DNA of 53,403 nucleotides from Gemmatimonadota bacterium (GTDB lineage Bacteria; Gemmatimonadota; Gemmatimonadetes; Longimicrobiales; Gaopeijiaceae): NCBI GenBank assembly GCA_007121555.1, contig SKKH01000254.1, positions 1 to 53,403 of the forward strand, read 5' to 3'. Shown piece by piece: positions 8,295 to 16,395 of this stretch (position 1 is its first letter; each line of letters starts with the position of its first letter). The notes under the pieces were generated by a model. It saw only the letters and a program-made list of their open reading frames with translations, ran no database searches and was not told where the DNA came from. The position numbers and the translations under genes were made by a program.

Positions 8295-9734
8295 TCAGCG
8301 ATGGGCCCGCTCCATCATCTCCACCGGACCCAGGATGAAGATCCGAGGGCCGGCGGCGGCCTCGGCGGTGCGAGCGAGCCCCTCCCGGGACAGGCTCCAG
8401 ATCTGGGTCTGCAGGTCCGTGACCTCTCCCGAATCGTTGATCTCCCGGGCCAGATGGCGGCTCCTCGCCAATGGGTCCGCGAGCTCCATGAGGAGGGCGC
8501 TTCGATAACGTCGGCGGGTGAGTTCGAAGAAGGAACCTTCAGGGGGAGACTCGGCCAGGGCGTCCAATCCCTCTCTGATTCGCTCTTCCCATCGAAGGGC
8601 TGACCGGGGGTCCGCCACGGCGGTAACCACCAGGATGGGACGGCCCTCCACGACCACGACCTCAATCTCGGCGCTGTACAGTCCGGGGTCAGGGGGGGAT
8701 GGCACCAGGGCCTCGTGGAAGGTGTGAGCCAGGAATTCCAGGAGGATTCGGGGGGTGTCCCGGGGGTAGGGCCAGGCCACGGCGATCCAGCTGCTTGTTA
8801 GGGACATGTCCTCGAGCCGGCGCTCCTCCTGGGTCCAGGCCGGGGATCCCGTGAGGGAGGGAGCGGACGACGGAACTGCCCCCGAATCCCTGAAGAGCCG
8901 CGTCCGGAGAGGTCCGATGGGTTCTCCCTCGGGAGCGGCGGCTGTGTCGGCTGCGCTTCGTCGGCCGGCGGCACGTGCCTGGTAGGGCCGTTCCTGGAAG
9001 GGTGAGGAGGCGGAGACCTCCACGGGGGTCATGGAGAGTGCCCGCCCCACCTCCGCTGCGTCGACTGGACCCACCACAGCCAGGACAGCCCAGGGGCGGC
9101 TCAGATTGCGTGAGCGAAACTCCTGAAGGTCGTCAAAGGTGATCCGGTCCAGGGTTTCCCTGCGCCCCATCAGGGGTCGGCCCCCGCCCTGGGCCTCCCT
9201 TCGGAGGAGGGCCTCCTTCTCCATCTGGAAGGTTCTCACGGGTGCTCCCTCCTCGAAGGTGAGGCGTGCCCGTTGCCTTTCTCTGATCGAGTCCAGACGG
9301 GAGGGGTCGAGCCCTTCCCCTCGGAGCACCGACTCGGCTTCGTTCAGGACGGCCTGCCACTGGTTGGGAGGACTGGCGAATGAGAGGGTCATGCTCTCGG
9401 GCCCAACCTCCACCGACGCTTCGGCGTGGAGGCCGGCCACCCTCCGGGAGGCCTCCTCCTCCAGCAGCTGTCCCAGGAGGAACGCCGTCCCCTCTCGCCC
9501 CTCGGGGTCCCGGGCCCCGCCCACCGGAATGTGGATCGTCAGGCCCACGATCGCGCCTCCCGGGTCGGACTGGACCACGAGTTGGCCGAACTCGGCCAGC
9601 TCACCGGTCTGCAGGAGTGGCGCCTGTACCAGGAGGGAGTCCGCGAGGGGAGCGGTGGAGGCGACGACCTCCGAAGCCGTGTCGCCTCCCATGGACAAAG
9701 CGGTGCCGAGGGCCAGGATGAGCTGCATGCTCAT
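8295..9734 (-). CDS. M16 peptidase-like protein without the zinc motif
   Basis: The 479-residue product starts with a probable signal peptide (MSMQLILALGTALS). It then follows the M16/insulinase fold: a GGARDPEGREGTAFLLGQLLEEE helix near residues 72-94, a first-domain continuation with QWQAVLNEAESVLRGEGLDPSRLDSIRERQRAR, and a second domain with LTRRRYRSALLMELADPLARSRHLA. In active members the helix reads G-x-A-H-x-x-E-H; here F85, G88 and Q89 replace H, E and H, so zinc cannot bind. Such subunits normally pair with another M16 protein as structural partners. The ATG overlaps the upstream gene's stop by four bases, with GGAG eight bases before it. Confidence 0.72.
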   Translation of the reverse strand: MSMQLILALGTALSMGGDTASEVVASTAPLADSLLVQAPLLQTGELAEFGQLVVQSDPGGAIVGLTIHIPVGGARDPEGREGTAFLLGQLLEEEASRRVAGLHAEASVEVGPESMTLSFASPPNQWQAVLNEAESVLRGEGLDPSRLDSIRERQRARLTFEEGAPVRTFQMEKEALLRREAQGGGRPLMGRRETLDRITFDDLQEFRSRNLSRPWAVLAVVGPVDAAEVGRALSMTPVEVSASSPFQERPYQARAAGRRSAADTAAAPEGEPIGPLRTRLFRDSGAVPSSAPSLTGSPAWTQEERRLEDMSLTSSWIAVAWPYPRDTPRILLEFLAHTFHEALVPSPPDPGLYSAEIEVVVVEGRPILVVTAVADPRSALRWEERIREGLDALAESPPEGSFFELTRRRYRSALLMELADPLARSRHLAREINDSGEVTDLQTQIWSLSREGLARTAEAAAGPRIFILGPVEMMERAHR

Positions 9735-10981
9735 GGCGTGAGCTCCTCCCGGACGGGAGATGCGGACTGGAGGTAGTCCAGGAACGAAAGGACCGCGTCC
9801 ACGTCCACCCTCTCCAGATCCTGCAGCAGGTCCGCCACTGCACGGGCCGAACCCTGGGAGTCCCAGCCCTGTCCCACGAGTTCAGTCAGATCCCAGGGAG
9901 TCCGAGCTGCAGCGCGCAGCTCTGTGCGAAGCGCCGAGGCCGCCGCCTCCACCCGAACGTCATCGACCCGGGGTCGGGCCTCTTCGGGGAGTCCGGAAAG
10001 CCGCTGGCGGAGGGATGGAAGGTTGCCGGGGTAGGCGGCTCCCGACACCACTACGGCGCGGCGGCGACCGATCTCCCAGAGTTCCACCGACGCCTCGTAC
10101 GATCCGGGAGCGTCTCGAAGCGTCTGGCTCAACAGACGAGCCGAAACCAGTTGAGCTGCGTGGGTGTCCTCGGAGTTCAGCTCCCAGCCGAATCCAATCC
10201 ATTCGCGGATCACCTCGGGCGCGCCTCGCGAGGTTCCCGTGCTCTCAGAGGGAGGTTGCTGGGCCGTAGGTCCGTCTTCGGGCAGTCCCAGGTCGGTCAC
10301 GATGGGAAGTAGAAGGACCGGGTCCAGACGACCGGCGGCCACGATGCGGAGTTCCCCTCTCAGGTGGCTACGGGACCAGAGTGCCGTCACTCGTGCGGAG
10401 TCCAATCGGTCCAGCGCGCCCTCGCTTCCCTGGAGCGGCGCGGCACCCGGAGCCAGGGCGGTGAGAAGGCGTAGGGCCAGGGCTCCCTCCGGAGTCTCCT
10501 GGCGCTGCTGAAGATCGATACGGGCCTCCCTGCGCGCGGCTTCGAATCGGTCCGCCTCGGGCTCGGCGAGGCCGGCCCGCAGGATCCACCCCAGAAAGTC
10601 CAGATCCTCGACGGCACCGGACACATGATAGACCAGGGCCTGGCCCGTGCGGTGGACCTGGGCTCGGGCTCCGATGCGGTTCGCCAGCGTCTGCATCCGA
10701 TCTCGGGCCTGGATCCGAAGGATCTGAGCCGCCCCCGCTTCCTCCACCGCCTCCACCAGCGGCACCGAGACCCGGATCGAGACGACCTCGGAGCTCCCGA
10801 CGTTGAAGAACGCCAGTTCAGGTCCCCCGGGGGGCCGAATCACCGTGTCGGGAAGAAAGGCCTCTAGAGCCTGGACCGTTCCACCGTGCTCGCCGGGCAT
10901 CGAAGGCTCGTCGAACCCGACGGGTTCCACGGTCCAAGGAATTCCCAGGGAGAGGAGGACGAGGAGGGAAAGGGCGGTCAA
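9731..10981 (-). CDS. Second M16-like protein without the zinc motif
   Basis: This 416-residue partner begins with a hydrophobic segment (LSLLVLLSLGIPW), likely a signal peptide, from a TTG codon; no upstream alternative exists in frame. The pattern VSIRVSVPLVEAVEEAGAAQILRIQARD (residues about 67-94) corresponds to the M16 catalytic helix, but the histidines and glutamate are missing (Q, R and I in their places). Later parts (LDFLGWILRAGL, RIVAAGRLDP, QTLRDAPGSYEASVELWE) match the paired alpha/beta lobes of M16. With the following gene it looks like a secreted two-subunit M16 assembly in which both halves are inactive. The assignment rests on fold-level patterns and is weaker than for its partner. 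Confidence 0.6.
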   Translation of the reverse strand: MTALSLLVLLSLGIPWTVEPVGFDEPSMPGEHGGTVQALEAFLPDTVIRPPGGPELAFFNVGSSEVVSIRVSVPLVEAVEEAGAAQILRIQARDRMQTLANRIGARAQVHRTGQALVYHVSGAVEDLDFLGWILRAGLAEPEADRFEAARREARIDLQQRQETPEGALALRLLTALAPGAAPLQGSEGALDRLDSARVTALWSRSHLRGELRIVAAGRLDPVLLLPIVTDLGLPEDGPTAQQPPSESTGTSRGAPEVIREWIGFGWELNSEDTHAAQLVSARLLSQTLRDAPGSYEASVELWEIGRRRAVVVSGAAYPGNLPSLRQRLSGLPEEARPRVDDVRVEAAASALRTELRAAARTPWDLTELVGQGWDSQGSARAVADLLQDLERVDVDAVLSFLDYLQSASPVREELTP

Positions 10982-11054
10982 GGGGTTCCGGGGGTGAAAC
11001 GGAGTCCTTCGCGGAGACCGGGGCGGAGCGCCTCCGTCGGCGGGGCGTGGCTGG

Positions 11055-12011
11055 TCAGGGCACCGCTCCCATGATGATGAAGTTCCGGGGATTCACGGCT
11101 CGGTTGCCCACATGGACCTCGTAGTGGAGGTGGGGCGATGTGGCGGTACCGGAACTCCCGACTCGAGCGATCATGTCACCTCGCTCCACCCGCTGTCCGG
11201 GCCGGACGAGGAGTTCCGACGCATGACCGTAGAGCGTGGAGTAGCCGTATCCGTGGTCCAACTCCACCATGAGCCCATAGCCGGGCCGGCGCGTCGCCAC
11301 CGTGACCCGGCCTCTGGCGGCCGCCAGGATCGGAGTCCCTCGAGTGGCCGAAATGTCGATACCGGTGTGGGGACGCTCCTCGTGGTGGATCGGATGGGCG
11401 CGGGCGGACGCAAACCCTGAAGTGATGCGACCATCGGCGGGAAGGATTGAAGGCGTCGACTTCAGCAGATCATGATGCGCCTGCAGGGAATCGCCGGCCT
11501 CGGTGAGACTCTCCCGGAGCAGCCGCGCACGCCGCTCCAGCGCGTTCAGATCGTAGGCCGCCGCGAAGGCCTCCTTCCCCTGAGACGGGTCCAGCTCGTA
11601 GAGCGGATGCGTTTCCAAGTGCGGAGTGCCGGGACCTCCGATCCCCACCCGCTGAACCTCTTCATCGATGACGTCGAGTCCAGCCAGAACCCGGAGCTCC
11701 GAATCCATCTCGGCCAGTTCGGCCAGCTCTCCCTGGAGGCCACCCAGTCGCTTCTGCAGGCTGGCCAGTTCCGCCGAGAGGATCTGGTTCTGCCGCTCGA
11801 GCTGAAGCGTCTGGACCGTGTCCACTCCCCGGATCCCGATGAAGGCGAGGAGCGCCAGCACACCCAGGCACGCGAAACCCACGCCTCCGGCGAGGAGCCG
11901 GGGGGATCGGATCGGTAGGGCGATCTGGCGTGGCTCTTCCTTGTCCCGGTGGAGGACGAGGGTCCACCTGTCTTCACGCCACCTGTCTTCACGCCACCTG
12001 TCTTCACGCAT
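11055..12011 (-). CDS. M23 (LytM) murein endopeptidase, single-pass membrane protein
   Basis: Residues 38-60 form a transmembrane segment, 66-105 a coiled coil (leucine/glutamine-rich), and 190-310 an M23 domain. The zinc ligands are visible: His215 and Asp219 (HTGID) and His296 (HLHYEV); the catalytic histidine is His263 (YGHAS). The family cleaves peptide cross-links in peptidoglycan or, when paired with an amidase, activates it; the coiled-coil arrangement is like EnvC and MepM. The cytoplasmic N-terminus starts with three copies of a five-residue unit RWRED/REDRW encoded by a perfect 15-base repeat. A good sigma-70-like promoter lies at 12,075-12,104. Confidence 0.88.
   Translation of the reverse strand: MREDRWREDRWREDRWTLVLHRDKEEPRQIALPIRSPRLLAGGVGFACLGVLALLAFIGIRGVDTVQTLQLERQNQILSAELASLQKRLGGLQGELAELAEMDSELRVLAGLDVIDEEVQRVGIGGPGTPHLETHPLYELDPSQGKEAFAAAYDLNALERRARLLRESLTEAGDSLQAHHDLLKSTPSILPADGRITSGFASARAHPIHHEERPHTGIDISATRGTPILAAARGRVTVATRRPGYGLMVELDHGYGYSTLYGHASELLVRPGQRVERGDMIARVGSSGTATSPHLHYEVHVGNRAVNPRNFIIMGAVP
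11964..12008 (-). repeat. Three perfect 15-bp tandem repeats abutting a start codon
   Basis: The unit CGTGAAGACAGGTGG (coding strand) is repeated three times without mismatch immediately after the ATG of the M23 gene, encoding (REDRW)3. The unit keeps the frame, so copy-number change would lengthen or shorten only the cytoplasmic N-terminus. Confidence 0.95.
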
Positions 12012-12047
12012 AGGGCCTAGTATCCCTGGATCTCCTGAAAAAGTCCT

Positions 12048-12111
12048 TCAACCAACATTCCCGCAAAGCTTTCAATTGTACCGGAAGCTCTGTGGGGGAG
12101 TCAACCAACAT
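12048..12111. repeat. Pair of 11-bp direct repeats near the M23 promoter
   Basis: TCAACCAACAT occurs at 12,048-12,058 and 12,101-12,111, 53 bases apart. The second copy overlaps the candidate -35 box. This could be an operator pair or chance. Confidence 0.4.
12075..12104 (-). promoter_or_regulatory. Sigma-70-like promoter for the M23 gene
   Basis: On the - strand, TTGACT (12,104-12,099) and TACAAT (12,080-12,075) are separated by 18 bases; each hexamer matches consensus at five of six positions. The region is AT-rich for this genome and lies 64 bases upstream of the ATG at 12,011. Confidence 0.55.
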
Positions 12112-12150
12112 CGACGATAGATCGCTGGGCCGAGCCGGAGCCTCGGGGGG

Positions 12151-13704
12151 TCACGGAAGGAGGTCCGAACGGGGAAACAAGGCCGTTCCCTTCCGGACCT
12201 GGAGTTCGCTGAGCGGCAGGTCGGTGGCCTGGTCCAGGGTGGGAACCCTGGGGAGCCCCAGGGTCTCGGCCAACTCCTCCATCTTGCCCGGCATCGCCGG
12301 AAGGAGAAGGGCCGAGAGCACCAGGAGAGTCCGAAGAAGGGTTCCCAGCGTCTCGTCCAGCTCGTCCTCGGCGCCCTCCCGCTTTGCCAATCCCCAGGGT
12401 TCTGTGGTCTCGACGAAGCCGTTGGCCTCGCGGGCCAACTCCATGGCGGCGCCGAGAGCCTCGTGGACCCGGAGGCGGACCATGCTCTCACTCACCCGCT
12501 GCAGACAGAGGTCGATCTCGGTGTCCAGCCCTCGGCCCTCCACCCCGGGACCCAGGCGTCCCTCCCGGTATCGAACCACCATGGAGGAGACCCGGCTGGC
12601 AAGATTTCCCAGAACGTTGGCCAGTTCCTCGTATCGGGTCAGGAATCGTTCCGGCGTGTAGGAAGCGTCTTCGCCCGTGGGCATCTCCCGGAGGAGAAAC
12701 CACCGAACCGCGTCGGTTCCGAACTGCTCGCGGAGGTCGAGTGGATCGACCACGTTTCCCAGCGACTTCGACATCTTGGTTTCGCCGACCACCCACCAGC
12801 CGTGGGCCAGGATCCGGCGTGGGAGTGGAAGCCCCACCCCCATGAGAAGGGTGGGCCAGTAGACGGCGTGGGTGGTGAGGATGTCCTTTCCGATGATGTG
12901 CAGATCGGCGGGCCACCATGATCCCCCTGGATCTTCGAAGCCCTGCTCACCGGGCGGACCCTCAGGGCGGATGGCACCCGACGCGGTGAGATAGTTGATG
13001 AGGGCGTCCACCCACACGTAGGTGACGTGTTCCTCATCGAAGGGCAGCGGGATTCCCCATGCCAGCCGGGCCCGAGGTCGGCTGATGGACAGATCGGACA
13101 GGGGGTTCTGGAGAAAGCCCAGAACCTCATTCCGTCGCTTCTCGGGGTAGATCCACTCCGGGTTTTCCTCGATATGGCGGACCAGGTCCTCCTGAAAGGC
13201 GCTCATCCGGAAGAAGTAGTTCTTCTCACGGATTCTCTCCACCGGTCGTCCCGCGATGGGATCGGTCCGATCCGGACCCAGCTCCTTCTCGGTGAAGAAT
13301 CGCTCCTCGTGGACCGAGTACCACCCCTCGTACTCCGCTTCGTAGATTTGACCCCGGTCCATGAGCCGCTGCACGAATGCCTGAACCACCCCCTGGTGCT
13401 CCTTCTCGGTGGTGCGGATGAACCGGTCGTACGAGATGTCCAGATCGGACCAAGCCGACTGGAATCGCTCGGCCATGGCGTCGCAGAGCTCCTGGGGCTC
13501 GACTCCCCTCCTGCCCGCCTCCTCCTGGATCTTCTGGCCGTGTTCGTCGGTGCCGGTCAGGAAGTGGACCGGGGCTCCTGTCTGTCGGTGGTATCGTGCC
13601 AGGGTGTCGGCCAGGAAGGTGGTATAGGCGTGACCGATGTGGGGTTCGCCCGAGGCGTAGTAGATGGGAGTGGTCAGGTAGTGACGGCCGTCTGAGCTGG
13701 ACAC
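12151..13704 (-). CDS. metG: Methionyl-tRNA synthetase
   Basis: The 517-residue class I synthetase charges tRNA-Met. HIGH is at residues 22-25 (GEPHIGHAYT) and KMSKS at 310-314 (GETKMSKSLGN). The methionine-pocket and editing-like regions FLTGTDEHGQKIQ (about 48-60) and the anticodon-binding helical domain (about 360-500) are present. The insertion that often carries a Cys4 zinc knuckle (about 125-165) contains no cysteine, so this is the zinc-free short type. No C-terminal Trbp111 domain is fused. GTG start with GAGGAA nine bases upstream. It lies in a - strand run with ricT and accA. Confidence 0.96.
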   Translation of the reverse strand: MSSSDGRHYLTTPIYYASGEPHIGHAYTTFLADTLARYHRQTGAPVHFLTGTDEHGQKIQEEAGRRGVEPQELCDAMAERFQSAWSDLDISYDRFIRTTEKEHQGVVQAFVQRLMDRGQIYEAEYEGWYSVHEERFFTEKELGPDRTDPIAGRPVERIREKNYFFRMSAFQEDLVRHIEENPEWIYPEKRRNEVLGFLQNPLSDLSISRPRARLAWGIPLPFDEEHVTYVWVDALINYLTASGAIRPEGPPGEQGFEDPGGSWWPADLHIIGKDILTTHAVYWPTLLMGVGLPLPRRILAHGWWVVGETKMSKSLGNVVDPLDLREQFGTDAVRWFLLREMPTGEDASYTPERFLTRYEELANVLGNLASRVSSMVVRYREGRLGPGVEGRGLDTEIDLCLQRVSESMVRLRVHEALGAAMELAREANGFVETTEPWGLAKREGAEDELDETLGTLLRTLLVLSALLLPAMPGKMEELAETLGLPRVPTLDQATDLPLSELQVRKGTALFPRSDLLP

Positions 13705-13820
13705 GACGTTGGGTTCCTCGATGGGGGAAGTTCGCCCTGGAAGGGGCGGGGGATCGCGAGGCCTCCAGGCAACTTTGACCGCTTCTGGGTCACTGGCTCG
13801 CCCGGCGCGGAGCGTGGATT

Positions 13821-14672
13821 TCAGCCTTTGGGGCTTGGACCTCGGGCGCTGAGCCGGACCTCTTCCTTCAACTCCTCCAGGGGAAGGGTGCGGCGGTCTC
13901 CCTGGTCATCCTTCAGGGTGACCCGCTCGGCCCAGATGTCCACCTTCAGGACCACTTCCTCGCCACGCTGAGTCCGGAGCTTCCGACCTTCGCGGGGAAA
14001 GCGACGCCGAGCCTGGACATAGGTGTCGTGCTCGTACTGGAGACAGCACATGAGCCGGCCGCAGCATCCGGAGATCTGGGCCGGGTTCAGCGAGAGATTC
14101 TGATCCTTGGCGAGCTGGAGGGATACGGGCTTCAGCTCGGGAAGCCAGGTGGAGCAGCAGAGCTCCCGCCCACACCGCCCCACCCCCCCCAGCAGCGCCG
14201 ACTCGTCGCGGACTCCGATCTGCCGCAACTCGATCCGGGTGCGAAAGGTCCGTGCCAGGTCCCGGACCAGCTCGCGGAAGTCCACCCTCCGGTCTGCGGT
14301 GAAGTAGATGGTGAGCTTCTTCCGATCGAACTGCCACTCGGCCTCGGTCACCTTCATGCGAAGGTCGTGGGCCTCCACCTTGTTGCGGGTCTCGATGCGG
14401 ACCCGCTCCTCGTCGTCCCGGAGCTGGGACAGGACCTGGACCTCCTCGTCTCTCGCGGCCCGGAGCACGTCTCGATCGGGCTCGGGAGTTCCGCACCCGC
14501 CCGACGCCGAGCACTTCCGTTCGGCAATCGCACCGAGGGCCAGGACCTCGCCCAGGTCGCGCCCCCGGTCTGCTTCCACGATCACATGCTGGCCGGGGGC
14601 CAGGTCCAGGTCCCGGACCATGAAGTAGTCCTTGCGATTTCCCTTGAATCCGACTTCCGCAAATGCCGACAT
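13821..14672 (-). CDS. ricT: PSP1/RicT family protein
   Basis: The 283-residue product has the PSP1 C-terminal domain typical of RicT (YaaT): it starts AEVGFKGNRKDYFMV, carries KVTEAEWQFDRKKLTIYFTADRRVDFRELVRDLA in the middle, and ends its conserved core with RCGRELCCSTWLPE and ISGCCGRLMCCLQYEH. In Bacillus, RicT forms an iron-sulfur complex with RicA and RicF that affects mRNA maturation. The conserved cysteine clusters are all retained here. Good AGAGGG upstream of the ATG. In many bacteria this gene sits beside metG, as here. Confidence 0.88.
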   Translation of the reverse strand: MSAFAEVGFKGNRKDYFMVRDLDLAPGQHVIVEADRGRDLGEVLALGAIAERKCSASGGCGTPEPDRDVLRAARDEEVQVLSQLRDDEERVRIETRNKVEAHDLRMKVTEAEWQFDRKKLTIYFTADRRVDFRELVRDLARTFRTRIELRQIGVRDESALLGGVGRCGRELCCSTWLPELKPVSLQLAKDQNLSLNPAQISGCCGRLMCCLQYEHDTYVQARRRFPREGRKLRTQRGEEVVLKVDIWAERVTLKDDQGDRRTLPLEELKEEVRLSARGPSPKG

Positions 14673-14696
14673 GACGATCCCTCTGCTATTGTGGAT

Positions 14697-15662
14697 TCAG
14701 CTGGGATCCTTCCACTTCCCCATCTCACCGTACTTCGCCCAGCGAGCCTGGCGTCGAGCCTCCGAATCCATCCCTCTGAGTTCCCTGAGGTGACGGACCA
14801 GGGCTTCCTCCAGGGACTGGGCCGCTGCGTCCCAATCCGAATGCGCCCCTCCGGGAGGCTCCGGAATGATCTCATCGACCACACCAAGCTTGTGGAGATT
14901 GCCGGAGGTGAGCTTCAGCGCCGCCGCCGCCTTGTCCCGGTGCTCCGCCGAGCGCCAGAGAATCGCGGCACACCCTTCCGGCGAAATCACCGAGTAGATG
15001 GCGTGCTCGAAGATGAGGATCCGGTCCGTGACCCCGAGGGCCAGAGCACCCCCGGAGCCGCCCTCACCCAGGACCACCGAGACCAGGGGAATCCGAAATC
15101 GAGCCATTTCCCGGAGATTCATGGCGATGGCCTCGGCCTGTCCCCGCTTCTCGGCCCCGATGCCCGGGTAGGCGCCGGGGGTGTCGATCAGGGTCACCAC
15201 GGGACGGCCGAATTTCTCCGCCATCCTCATGAGGCGGAGGGCCTTCCGGTATCCCTCCGGATGGGGCATGCCGAAGTTTCGCAGGAGGTTCTCCTTCATG
15301 TCCCGGCCCTTCTGGTGGCCGATGATCATGACGGGCTCGCCACCGATGCGGCCCCATCCTCCGACGATGGCGGCGTCGTCCCGGTAGCTCCGGTCGCCGT
15401 GGAGTTCCACGAAGTCCTTACAGATTCGCTCCAGGTAGTCCAGGGTATAGGGACGGCGCGGGTGGCGAGCGACCTGAACCTGGTCGATGGGTGAGAGGTC
15501 GCGGTAGGTCTCTTCCCTCAGAACCTCCAGCTTCTTGCGGAGGTCCGCGAGCTCACCTGACACATCGATGCCCTTTCGTTCAGCCATGTCCAGGAGCTTT
15601 TCGATCTGTTCCTGGACCTCGACCATGTCTCGCTCGAACTCAAGGTGTGGTTTGGCGGCCAA
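14697..15662 (-). CDS. accA: Acetyl-CoA carboxylase carboxyltransferase subunit alpha
   Basis: The 321-residue product matches AccA in length and motifs: an N-terminal helical arm (LEFERDMVEVQEQIEKLLDMAE), HPRRPYTLDYLERICKDFVELHGDR, GRPVVTLIDTPGAYPGIGAEKRGQAEAIA and the oxyanion/acyl-CoA loop VVLGEGGSGGALALGV, then VISPEGCAAILW. It transfers carboxyl from biotin to acetyl-CoA to give malonyl-CoA, together with AccD, which is not in the window. I place the start at a TTG at 15,662, with GGGAGG five bases upstream, because this gives the usual length; the frame is open further upstream. Confidence 0.94.
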   Translation of the reverse strand: MAAKPHLEFERDMVEVQEQIEKLLDMAERKGIDVSGELADLRKKLEVLREETYRDLSPIDQVQVARHPRRPYTLDYLERICKDFVELHGDRSYRDDAAIVGGWGRIGGEPVMIIGHQKGRDMKENLLRNFGMPHPEGYRKALRLMRMAEKFGRPVVTLIDTPGAYPGIGAEKRGQAEAIAMNLREMARFRIPLVSVVLGEGGSGGALALGVTDRILIFEHAIYSVISPEGCAAILWRSAEHRDKAAAALKLTSGNLHKLGVVDEIIPEPPGGAHSDWDAAAQSLEEALVRHLRELRGMDSEARRQARWAKYGEMGKWKDPS

Positions 15663-15766
15663 GCGGCCCTCCCTCTGGTTCCGGTTCGCGTCACGCGTGG
15701 TGTGACGGCGGTGTGCCACATTCCGTAACTTACAAGTCTGCGCGAGAAGTGGGGAGGCTGACCGCC

Positions 15767-16369
15767 TCAGGTCTGCCCCTTCCCAATCCAACGAGGCACG
15801 CTCGGGGCTTCGTAGTCCTGCATTCGATCCAGCAGGCGGCCCGGGTCCGAATCCACTAGAACCATCCTCCGATGGGCCTCCTGGATGAAGCCCTCCTTCA
15901 CCGCGTGGTCCAGCATGCGGATCAGTGGTTTGTAGAAGCCGTCGATGTCCAGGAGCCCGCAGGGTTTCTGGTGGAGACCGAGCTGAGACCAGGTCAGGAC
16001 TTCGAAGAACTCCTCCAGCGTACCCAATCCTCCGGGAGCGGCGATGAAACCATCGGAACGGCCGGCCATCTCGGCCTTCCGTTCATGCATCGACTCGGTC
16101 ACGATCAGTTTCGTGATCCCGGAGTGGGCCACCTCCCTGTTCATGAGCGCTCGGGGAATCACGCCCACGACCTCGCCGCCGGCGTCGAGAACGGTCTGGG
16201 CCAGTCTCCCCATGAGCCCCATCCTCGAGCCTCCGTACACCAGGCCCATGCCCCGCGTCACCAGGAGCGAACCCAGCGTCGAAGCGGCGTTCAGGTAGCG
16301 GGAGTCCTCACCGGAGCTGGAACCGCAGAACACACAGATTTGTTTGAGCTTCGGTTCAGAGACCGGCAC
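15767..16369 (-). CDS. LOG family protein (TIGR00730 type)
   Basis: The 200-residue product has the Rossmann-like LOG fold with both signatures: GGSRMGLMG near residues 61-69 and PGGLGTLEEFFEVLTW near 111-126. It begins KQICVFCGSSSG, the usual first strand and nucleotide loop. Members hydrolyse nucleoside 5'-monophosphates to the base and ribose 5-phosphate, including cytokinin precursors in some organisms. GTG start with GGAG seven bases upstream. The bacterial substrate cannot be predicted from sequence. Confidence 0.88.
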   Translation of the reverse strand: MPVSEPKLKQICVFCGSSSGEDSRYLNAASTLGSLLVTRGMGLVYGGSRMGLMGRLAQTVLDAGGEVVGVIPRALMNREVAHSGITKLIVTESMHERKAEMAGRSDGFIAAPGGLGTLEEFFEVLTWSQLGLHQKPCGLLDIDGFYKPLIRMLDHAVKEGFIQEAHRRMVLVDSDPGRLLDRMQDYEAPSVPRWIGKGQT

Positions 16370-16395
16370 TTTCCGCTCCAGTTTTCATCGAAAAG

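Noticed and set aside
11964-12111. CRISPR-like array from the short repeats near the M23 gene
   Set aside because: The three 15-base copies are adjacent with no spacers, they encode protein, and no cas genes are present.
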